Shown here in pieces: positions 49,004 to 64,000 of a stretch of DNA of 64,000 nt. Position 1 is the first letter of the stretch. Each line of letters starts with the position of its first letter. Origin of the DNA: Oehlia diaphana (Eukaryota; Glomeromycota; Glomeromycetes; Glomerales; Glomeraceae); assembly GCA_003833135.1 (NCBI GenBank), contig QZLH01000171.1:1-64000 (forward strand), in the 5' to 3' direction. The position numbers and the translations under genes were made by a program. The notes beneath the pieces were generated by a model. The model saw only the letters and a list, made by a program, of their open reading frames with translations, did not search any database and had not been told where the DNA came from.

Positions 49004-49596
49004 AAATGTATAATATACTAAATATTAAATTTATGGTTACATTATTACAACACAACACTACAATTTTTTGCAAGCTTCGAATAAATACGATGATGTTTGC
49101 ACTTCAGATCAATTAATTATCTAATTACATAACAAATATTAAGAAAAGTTCTACTTCTTTCAGTGAAAATGGTGTTTTTTATCGTAACACAAGAAATTGT
49201 CAAATTGGAACTAGTCTAAAAACCTTGACCGGTTAATAATCGGGTTTTCATAACAAATCTAATTGGATATAAATAATTTCCTTCAATATCGTTTATTCAC
49301 ATTTATAATTCATATATGATCATCTTTTCTGGGTGTTACACGAAATACGAATTAAGTGATTCATAAATTATTTATATTTCTACAAAATATCAAATAAAAT
49401 TACATTTCAAATATTTAAAGAATTAAAAATGTACATAAAGTAAAAAAAGAGTAAATATGTAATATTAAAGAATGTGTAAAGTAACCTATACTTCATTCAA
49501 AAAGTAAATTATCCAGAATTATTATCAAAAAAAACAAAATTTTACATTCTAAAGAAAGTTTATGAAATAGTGAATCTTTACAATTCTAAAACTAAT

Positions 49597-52500
49597 TCAT
49601 CGTTTCTTATATTTCTGTAATCATAAAAAAAAAATTATATTAATTTCATAATTTCTATAATTCTTGTAATACATAAAATCATTAATTAAAAATACATACA
49701 TCTTCCGTTTGTAATTTCTTATTGGGATCGATCGAATTTCGTAACCCGAGTAAAGTTTGTGATACAGCTTCAGTAGCCCCAATCATAGGTTTCAAAACAG
49801 CAACTGGAACGGCTCGTATCACGGCTCTTACTGTTCCTTGAGTTCCAGTCTTTTCATATACTTCCATAGGTACAGCAAAAATTGTATGAGCAGCAGTACC
49901 TATATTTGTTCGTAAACTCTTATATGCTTTCTCGATACCTAGAAATGATTAAAATATTAGAAAATTTTTGACTAGTATTTATTGCAAATTGTAAGAGAAT
50001 TACCTTCATTTAAATCTGCTGGCTGATTAGCATATTTGCTAATTAATTCTTTAGTGTTTTCATCATCGCTATCAAACTCTTCTTCTACGGTACCTATTGT
50101 AGTGTTACTTGAATTATTCCTGTTATCAGTGCTAGTTTGAGATTCAAAAGAGAGAATTTCATCCGCATGTTCGAGTAAAATTTGTGTTCCAACCGCAAGT
50201 TTGGTACCAAATTTGATTGCTTCCATAGTTGTAGCTCGAGCAAAAGACTGTGTTCCTTTTTGTAATCCTCGAATAACTCTACCATCTTTCTTATATTGTT
50301 CAATTGGTAATAAAATAAGATCAGCGACACCGGAACCTAAATTAACCAATGAACGTATTGGAGCTACACCAGATACTACATTGGGTACTTGTGTGCTCTT
50401 TATATGTGGTAACCATGCCGCACCCAACTCTTCAGCTAGTCGTTGCCATCCTTTAACCTTAATTATGAAAAATTGTCAGAATTATATCATTTTCTCAAAC
50501 TCTTTTTAAGTAAAAACAAAAGACTCACCCCCGTTAACTTAACATTATTTAATGTCATTTCCGCAGCTTCAAAATGGAAGAAATTCATTAATTCAACCAA
50601 ATTACCTTCCTTCAAGTTAGCATAATCAATATGTTTAGGCTTATAATCAATCTTCATTTTAATAGGTTGTATCTCGATAGATTCTGTTCAATTTTTTTAA
50701 ATCATTAATTAATAATAAATTAAATAATGAATAAAAAGAAAAGGAGAAAGGTTAACTTACGAAAATAAGTATTATCATCAGCTTTCGGAGGTTTTTCAAT
50801 AGTAGAATCTTGAAAAGAAAAGAATTGGATTATAAATTGAAGAGCATCTTGATCAATATAAAACCTTAAAGGCAAAAATCGTGCCTAAGATTCATAATGA
50901 ATTAATAAACCTATTAAATAAAATAAAATAAAATAAAATAAAATTTTTTTTTACGAATTTAAATACCTTTAATCGTAATTCTTCCAAAGAATCAGTCGGC
51001 GTGGGACGAACACTATTTAATTCTATTCTAACCATATTTGATTTACTTTCGCGTGGGCTTGTATCATTATCTGGTCGCATATGAGACAAAAATTTGTGCC
51101 ACGCTGATGTTTTTATATTATCTAAAATTTCTACATCTCTGATAAGAAGCAACAACCTAAAAGCCAATATATTGTCATTAGGAAAGATATCAATATCTAA
51201 ATTTACTTTTTCAAGTTTTATGTCAAGCTTGCTAGATTTCGAACGATTTAATCTACGACTAGAATGTTCGGGTCGTTTGCCCTCTCGAATATTTGTATTT
51301 TCAGATCCCAATCGCGAACTGACTTGACTGGCAGTGTCACTATGATCGTCTATATAATCGACTTCAGAGCCAGTTTGGGATGTAACATCAAAATCTGAGT
51401 TTTTATTAAAAGGTGATGATCCCAAGAAACGTTCGAGAAGGCTATTAGAATCTGTTTCTAAAGAATTACTGCTTGTTTCTCCAATTAAAGAACCTGACCC
51501 CCCAACATTTCCATGAGCTTTTGCACGCGCATAGGCATTCATTACTTCATTTTTACTTTGTTCCCAATCATAACCATCATATAATTTCCATACAAGATTA
51601 AAGTCTCGTAGTTTAATCCTAGTCAAACTATTTGGTATCCTAAAAACATTAAATGAGAATTTAGTAAACAATACATAACTCGAGTATTTATGGTAAGTGT
51701 TTATATAAACTTACTCTTGAATAGAAGAATCATCAAGTTCGCTTGCACTGGGTACAGCAAAATGATTTTCTGAAAAATTTAGAGGTTCTGAATCCAAACT
51801 TTTGATCATATCGTCACGTGATTCCGAAGCTTTAGAACTCCTAACTATTACGTCTTTATTACAAGAAGAATTAGATAATGAATAGTATAATCAATGATTA
51901 ATACAAATATTTTACTTCATACCTTCGGTATTGTCAAATATGACTGCGTTATCAAAAAGATGAGTATCTTGTTCATCTGATTCATTTTCTTCGATAGTGT
52001 AATACTCTTCCACGAACTCTAAATTTGAAGCTGGGCTCTTGCTTGGCTTTTTTTTTGGAAGAGGATGTTTAAATGCATCCATATCCAAGCTCTCTACATT
52101 ATTAAGTTAAACTTAATCATTTAAAATGAAATTTTATTTTTTAAAAAAATTAATTAAAAAATAAAAAAAAATAAATAAATATCAAGTACCTAACATATTT
52201 TTGTATACAGGCTCGTCTGAATCATCCTCTCTGTTAGCAGCAGTTGTTATGTGAACTTTTCGTCTATATAAATAAAATTTTCTTTAATTCCTTTTATTTT
52301 AATATCAAAATTTTCAATAATAAAAATTTACCCTTTTTCGGAAATCTCCTCCTTTGGAGTTAAATGATTTATTAGGTTCAATAATGTTTGGAATGTATCC
52401 GCACATGTCTCAATCGTAAGATGTTCATTAGTAAGCTCGAGCTATAAAAGAATAACATTATCAGAAAATTAATTTAAAATAATTTTTTATAACATATGAA

Positions 52501-55500
52501 ATATTTAATACCTCAAAATTTGGATAAATTTCTCCTTTATTTGCTTTAAGTTGAATTTCCGCAAAGTCGAGTGATGCAGCTTTAACGAATCCGATAGTCT
52601 TAAATTATAATATAAAATCAGTATATTACATATTATTTCATAAATTCAAATATTAATTACCTTCCAATATTTTTTAACGCTAATAGTTGATGAACCGCTT
52701 TTACTTATTGCACGTTCTTGAATTGTTTGATCATCGCCAACAAGCATCAAATCCAAATTTTGAACGATTAATTTTGCAGCAAACATTGGTGATCCAGATA
52801 TTATATTGCTTGATGCCTATAAATAATAAAAAAAAAAGATATTTATTACTGAAATCTCACGATGAAAAAATATACAATAATATTACATACTTTTAAACTG
52901 TCGAGAACTACAATAACACGCCCAGGAATATTATTCGGATTAAAGTCTACTGAAGAATCATTTATTGTAACCGATAATTTTATAAATTGACTAGGAAGTT
53001 CCACAAAAGTTCTCTATAAATCATTTTACATATGTAATATATGTAATATATATTAGTATGAATATTATATTTTATGTAAGTTGAACTTATTTACTTGCCA
53101 TTTCTGGTTCTTGAATGAATTCAAGCAAATCATCTATCCATCGTGTATCTTGAGAATGCCGTAAAGTTACACCATTAATTGATAAAGTTAAATTCGTTTC
53201 TTTCATGTTTGCTACAATGTCAAGCGAGATAAGCATTATTATAGAAATCATAGGACGCGTGTTTTTTGTCTAGATAAAGATAGAAAAGTTTAGTTGATTT
53301 GTTAATGAATAATTAAGCTATATTATATATTTGATTACCTTAATGCCCTTGTTTAATGTACGACGTAATATCTGTGCTGGTTCTTGTGGCGTTGTTATGT
53401 CCAAATAATCAAAATTATCATTATCCAAAACAACGTACGTATCATTCTATAAAGTATATAAATATAAATTTTTTAATATATAAAGATATACTCAAAAGGT
53501 TTCATTAATTTTTTTTTTTAACGGAAAAAAAAAAACACGCACCTTTCCTTCGTGTTTAATGACACTAAAGAATCTGAAGTCTAGCATGTTGAGTTGATAA
53601 ACACGTGTTGATTTTGATTTTTCGCTAGCTTTCTTTTCGGGATTTTCAGGATCATATAATATAACAACTTCGACTATAATGAAATTATAAATTTAACTTT
53701 AGATTTAATGTTTGCATAGTTGAATTAAAAATTTATACATACCTTTAGCTATAAATACGACAACTGATGCGAGACTAGGCCTCAATGGCATTGACTGAGA
53801 CCCCATAAAACTTCCTCCTTCAAACCTCATTCTCATTTCAGAACTTTCAGAATTATATGAATTCATCCCATAAATTGAATCCGATTGATAATTGCCAGCC
53901 ATATTAAAGTGACTATCTTGCTCATTAAAACCAAAGTCATTAGCATCAACACTATTTTTAGGTTGCCATAATGTCAAATCATTAAGCAAAATTTGCAGAA
54001 TATCAAATGATGATTTTGTGAGTCGAACACGCGTATGAGGGAAATTACAATTTATCACAAATAACTATTTAATAATGATAAATAAGTAAGTAAGTAATTT
54101 AGTTATTAATTTATAAATTAGAAATTAAAATTATACTTACCGAACTTTCGATCGTTCTTTGTTTGAACATCAATATTTCTTCCTCTTCATTTTCTACTGG
54201 CCAACTGGAACGATCTTCTCCTTCAAATGATGAAAAGGTTTGTGAAAATGGGGAAGATCGAACATTACCTCCGATAAAAGGCAATTTGCTTTTGACCGCG
54301 CTTGTAGGTCTATAAGTAATTTCAACATTAGGAAACATTGGAGATATATGAGCCATAGAACGATGATGAGTTGATGGTGTTAATGGTTTCATAGCAAGGA
54401 AACATTTAGCGTCCGAATCTGAAAATTTTTTTTTTTAATAGAATTAGTAAATATCCCAAAGAAGATTTTTTTTTTTTTAATAATCATAAACATTTATATA
54501 CCATTAGATTCTTTTAAGAAAATATTTACTCCTCCACATTCTATCTTTATTCTATTTTGTTGTAAGTCACCGGAGCGACCTTCAGGTTCAGAATGCTGTT
54601 GAATACCGTAATTTTCTACACCAGGACTCTTTGTGACTCCAGTCGCAACATGAATATTTATTATATCGAAAATCATTAAATTAGAATGTATGCAATAATC
54701 TTCAACTATTTCATGTGTATTAGAAGCACCCAAATCTGGACAGTGCAACATCATGCGAATTAAATCACAATTAATTCGAAGATGAAACTTTTCCGATTTT
54801 TTCTATTGAAAATAATAATAATTAGAAAAAAAAAAAAAAAATCACCAAAAACACAAACAATTTTTTTTTAAAAAAAGAAACATCATTTCACCTCATTCAT
54901 CCTCTGTGTATCCAAATCATCAATTATGTTTTTTTCGTTAAATATATGTTTGGTAGATGTCTCTTCCGGAGAAGCGCTATTAGCATATTTAGAAAGAGCA
55001 AGTATATAATTCTCCAATCGATCAATAATTCGAAGATCAAAGTGTAATTGCACTGGTTGTAAATCAACTGCGATATCGTAATTTAATACATTTGATGGAG
55101 TTAAAGTTGATGACAATGTATCTAAAATTTTTTGACAATTAAAATATAATTTAATTATAAAGTAAAAAAAAAAGGTAAAAATAAAAAAAAAATACTATAT
55201 CTACCTTCATTAGAAAGATTCGTAATCTCAACCTTTATTTTAATGACATCCTTGATAACATTATTATTATCGTTTCTACCAAATCTAGTAGTAGCTCTTC
55301 CAATTTTTTTAGTTCCATTATTTTTATTTTTATTTTTATCCATATTTTTTACTGGAAAAGTTGGAAAATCAGATTCTTCAGGATCATAAAAGTTTAATAG
55401 TTCAGGATCAAAAAATAATAAAGGATTATAGGTATTAAAATTGGGAAGTGTAACTTCAGATTTCAAATCTTCAAATTCGGATTTGTTTCTTAAAGGATCT

Positions 55501-57872
55501 TCTAACCATTCTAAAATAGAAACATCAGAGAATGCTATTTCCATCAATATACGTGAATATTCTTCATTATCCAAATTTTTTTGATAATTAGGAGGATAAT
55601 TAATATTTGATACACTCCCACGTCGTTTTCCATTATCAATCAAATTTTCAGGATCCCATCTTTGTAATAAACAAGAAAATCCATCAATACTAATTTTTAT
55701 ATGATTAAGATTTAAATTTTCAGGTAAACGTGTATCAAAGAATTTTTTCTCAGGTATAAAATTAGGTGATGGATCAAGATATAAAATGAAAAGTTCAACA
55801 CTAGAAATTTTAAAATCAATTTTCATGCTAGATGCATTTGACCCAGAAGATATAATATTTGATGCAGAAGAGGCAATATTAGGAGGATGAGATAAAGATG
55901 ATTTGTAATGATTTGGAGGTGAATTATTAGATTTTATAAAAGAAAAATTTTCAGAGGAACTTGTAGCATATTCACGATCAAGTTCTAAATTATAAAAATT
56001 ATTTTTTGATGAATCAATATAATAAGGTTTAAAATGACCTTGTGAACTTATTGATGATTCTTTTTGATGATTTCTTAAATCACCTTTATTTCGTATTGAT
56101 GTTGAATTAATTTTATTAGGTTCATGTTGATATAAAAGATCATCAAAATCATCATTTTGAATTGGAGAAGAAATTGAACGATAATTTGCATCCTCAAATT
56201 GATTCAAATCATCACTTTCGGTACTACTTGGAGGTCTAGTACTTGAAGAAGATTTGCTTCTTGATAACGCGTCGGCTAAATCTGCAATTAATGATACTTG
56301 ACTGGGAGTTAACACTGCAGTTAATGATTGAATTAAACCTTCAATGTTCCAAGATTGAGTGCTCTTAGCTTGTTGCATGGCTTCTTGTGTCAAATAATAT
56401 GATGTAGCAGCATTTTGTGCATCAAATTGAATAGTAGGAATAGAATTTTGACTTAATGTAACTCGAATAATATTCTCATGTTCAGAACAAGAAAAGATCA
56501 TTGCTTCATAAGGAATAGTTTGTTTTTGTTCTTCATTTTCAGAACCAATATCTGAACCATACCCATTTGAATGTGAATCAAAAAATTCGTCTCCACTATC
56601 TTCACCACCATATGAAAAAGTTTTAGGTACATTTAATTGTTGTGATCGTTGTGACGATTGTTGATGAATCCATTGATTTGTTACTTCTTTTAACCAAATA
56701 TTTAATCCAGTAATAGTAAAGGATTTTATAGTTTCAGCTTGTTCTGGTGGTAATGTTACGCTAGCCGAACCGGATACATTAGGCGGAGTAGGTTCATCAT
56801 CTAATCCAGGTGTTTCATCTTTAAAAGAAATTTCTGGAATTTTTAACTCGAAATAATATTCCTTAAGTTGATCATTCTTGCTTGAATTATAATCTCCATT
56901 AAGTGAAATAGTTGATTGATGAGAAAGTCGTATACAAGTATCCTTTAAAATTATTTTAACATTCGACATTAATTTATCAATTAATCGTGCCAAAATTTGA
57001 ACACCTTCTATACCATTGTCACTAGGTATAGAAGATTGTTGTGGTAACGTTTCTGATTGTTCCAGCCCTGAGCCACCCAATTCTTGACTTTCCGATGGAA
57101 ATGCGTTACTATGATTACTATGAAAAGAATGATAGATTGAATTTCGAAGTTCTTCATCCTCTTCAGGAGGTAACCTTTCATGACGAAGAAAATCACCAGC
57201 AAAATGAAATGATGATGAAAGTATGTGTGAATCTTCGGGAGTAGATTTAGCTAAAAATTAAAAAAAAAAATAAAAATAAAAAAGAAATCAAAGAAAAGAA
57301 AATAAAATAAAAAAAAAAATAAAAATTGATGGCGAGAAAAAAACTCCCAAAAAAATAGACCCGATCAACAAATATATAATATATTTATATATAAAAATAT
57401 AATTTTTTAAATTGATTTTACCATTTCTTGGTTTAGCATGTTCAGGAACGACAGTAATTTGTAAATTGCAAATCTCCAATACACAATCACAATTCCATAT
57501 ATTTTTCCAAGGAATATTAGCGACGATAGCACCAATTTTGCCGTCCGTTATTACCACTGGTAAATCAACGACGAGATCATTCAAAACCTTTTTTTTTTTT
57601 TCATATACACAATATATATTATTATAAAATAAAATAAACATTTACATAAAGTTTAAAAGTATAAAAAAAAATTTATAAAATACCTCTACATTGAGTTTTA
57701 ATTCTTTTAGGCGTAGTAACCCTTGGCTAAGTTGAACATCAAGATCAAGATCTATATCCTCAGCTAAAAATTGACCCAAGGCTCTCTTAAGCAAGAATTT
57801 GAGCAACCTTTTTTGGATCGTTGAAGGAATGTTTACTAAACCCCAACCCGTAAAAGGCCAACCTCTGTACAT
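49597..57872 (-). CDS. ATG2: Autophagy-related protein 2 (lipid transfer protein)
   Basis: Large bridge-like lipid transfer protein that moves phospholipid from the ER to the growing phagophore with Atg9 and Atg18. The start at 57872 gives MYRGWPFTGWGLVNIPSTIQ, then KRLLKFLLKRALGQFLAEDI, the N-terminal chorein/VPS13-like segment. It is followed by LSQGLLRLKELKLNVE and VVITDGKIGAIVANIPWKNI. A long poorly conserved Ser/Asn-rich centre includes one exon of about 2 kb (55.2-57.2 kb). The ATG2 C-terminal part has DIDIFPNDNILAFRLLLLIR, ADLILLPIEQYKKDGRVIRG and VIRAVPVAVLKPMIGATEAV (the family-specific amphipathic helix area), then LLGLRNSIDPNKK. A tiny last exon encodes KYKKR and TGA at 49597-49599. 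Length is roughly 2,000 residues, in the family range; not all junctions were checked. Confidence 0.93.
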
Positions 57873-58630
57873 TTGTAAATTTCAAAAAGAGAATATAAAA
57901 AAAAAAAAAAATAATAAATACAATAAAAATACTAAAAAAAAGTAAAAATTATGATATTATTTTTTACACAAATAACTAAAATCTTTTTAGAATTCTATAT
58001 TTACTGTGTTTATATAATAACGAATTATAACAACATTCTGTAAAATAGATATTCTCGTATTTATGTAGGCGATAATGGGAAAAAGAGAAAGCCAATTATT
58101 AGTCAGCACAGGCTAGTTTTTAAAAGTTCCCTTCTCGCGCAGTATATTTTCCGTTCCCTTGCTTAATATCCGCAGTTAAGAATATGTTAATAACATAATT
58201 GGGAACAATAATTATACCATATGGGGGAAATCTGCGGCATCTGAAATAGTATCTGGTATCGGGGATCTCCTTTAAAATTACATATTTATGTACCAAAAAG
58301 TGATTAAAGTACACCAATGCCATTAAAAATAAACTTAATTTCCTAAAAAAAAAAAAAGAAAGAAAACATAAAAAAGTCAAGATGCATGTGTAAATTATTT
58401 TCCCATAGAATTTCGAAGCAGATAATTATATAATACAATATTCTTAGTTTACGTATCTGATTAATAGAGTAAGCAATGTCAAAAAAAAAATTGAAAATCA
58501 AATGATCCACATATAAGATCTACTTGTACCTGGGAAGATCTTTCATCTTTTATTTTATTTTAAATAACTATTATTTGGCATAAAAATTACATAATTATCG
58601 CCAAAAAAAGAGTAATGCATAATATAATAA
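57873..58630. other. Intergenic region between ATG2 and TBCD
   Basis: ATG2 upstream region and TBCD 3' flank, both genes on the minus strand. AT-rich with A-runs. A hairpin-like segment (GTTCCC near 58152 with GGGAAC near 58200, and CCGCAG near 58168 with CTGCGG near 58232) is the only structure I noted. No gene supported. Confidence 0.55.
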
Positions 58631-63695
<5,065 letters not shown>

Positions 63696-64000
63696 GATTA
63701 AAATAAATTAAATAAATAAAGATTTAAATATGTTATTGTGATGCAGAAGAGTTATTATATATGATTTGAACAATGACTTGTGTAACTTTTTTCAAGATAA
63801 TCGAATTAGGATAAAGTTAGGATATATTTCGATCAAAAAAAAAAAAGCACGGCAACAAATTTTCCCACTATAGAATGACAGATCATCATTTTGCATAAAA
63901 AATTTTTCTTAGTTGTCACGAAATTGAAGGTGATAATTATGAATTAAGTACAAGAAGTTAACTTTCACACCTTGAGAAAAAAAAAAAAAAAAAATAAGGA
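63696..64000. other. Upstream flank of TBCD
   Basis: About 300 bases upstream of the TBCD start codon, AT-rich, ending in an A-run (about 63976-63993) at the window edge. No further gene is visible. Confidence 0.5.

Larger units (their letters stand above)
47324..49596. other. 2.3-kb intergenic region, mostly featureless
   Basis: No supported gene. It lies between the 3' ends of the NEPRO-like gene (+) and ATG2 (-). It holds a CCATGGCCCATGGG near-palindrome at about 47517-47530, an inverted pair (47541-47563 and 47995-48018) and a coding-like but stop-broken patch at 48707-49003. The rest is AT-rich. Confidence 0.6.

Overview
The window is AT-rich nuclear DNA from a eukaryote, almost certainly a fungus. 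Nearly every gene is broken by short GT-AG introns, mostly about 50-150 nt. The gene set is eukaryotic housekeeping (TRAPP, COPI, Pol II, autophagy, tubulin folding). Foldback or MITE-like repeats lie between genes. The animal-like gene complement (TRAPPC8, TBCD, PUF60), intron density and low GC fit an early-diverging fungus; a glomeromycete such as Rhizophagus is my best guess, by inference only. I found no rRNA, CRISPR array, confident tRNA or bacterial-type operon.

Layout. 1-3.1 kb is repeat-rich intergenic DNA with a TIR element and two back-to-back foldback elements. Then come PET100 (+), TRAPPC8 (-), a CECR2-type WHIM/DDT-like chromatin gene (+), intronless FGAM synthase (+), a pogo-like MITE, prohibitin-2 (+), a 3.1-kb gap with an extremely AT-rich core, and an H4K20-type SET methyltransferase carrying a C-terminal APSES/KilA-N-like domain (+). 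These are followed by MLH1 (-) head-to-head with beta-COP (+), RPB7 (+), a two-TM small protein (-) head-to-head with a coiled-coil membrane protein (+), dihydrolipoamide dehydrogenase (-) head-to-head with PUF60 (+), and RPL29 (-) head-to-head with an AT-hook protein (+). The right part holds a NEPRO/RMP1-like gene (+), a 2.3-kb gap, ATG2 (-) and tubulin cofactor D (-).

The genes do not form a pathway cluster; this is ordinary housekeeping chromatin. Functional themes are membrane traffic and autophagy (TRAPPC8, COPB1, ATG2), mitochondria (PET100, PHB2, DLD), nuclear RNA and chromatin (RPB7, PUF60, SET-APSES protein, WHIM protein, RMP1-like), purine synthesis and mismatch repair. The most notable observations are the SET-APSES fusion, the large intronless PFAS gene with a MITE 29 bp past its stop codon, the foldback elements near 2.4-2.9 kb, an unusually long PUF60 intron with a possible poison exon, and a clean but unrecognised 129-aa two-TM protein. 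Exon coordinates given below were read by eye from splice consensus and frame continuity, not from transcripts.
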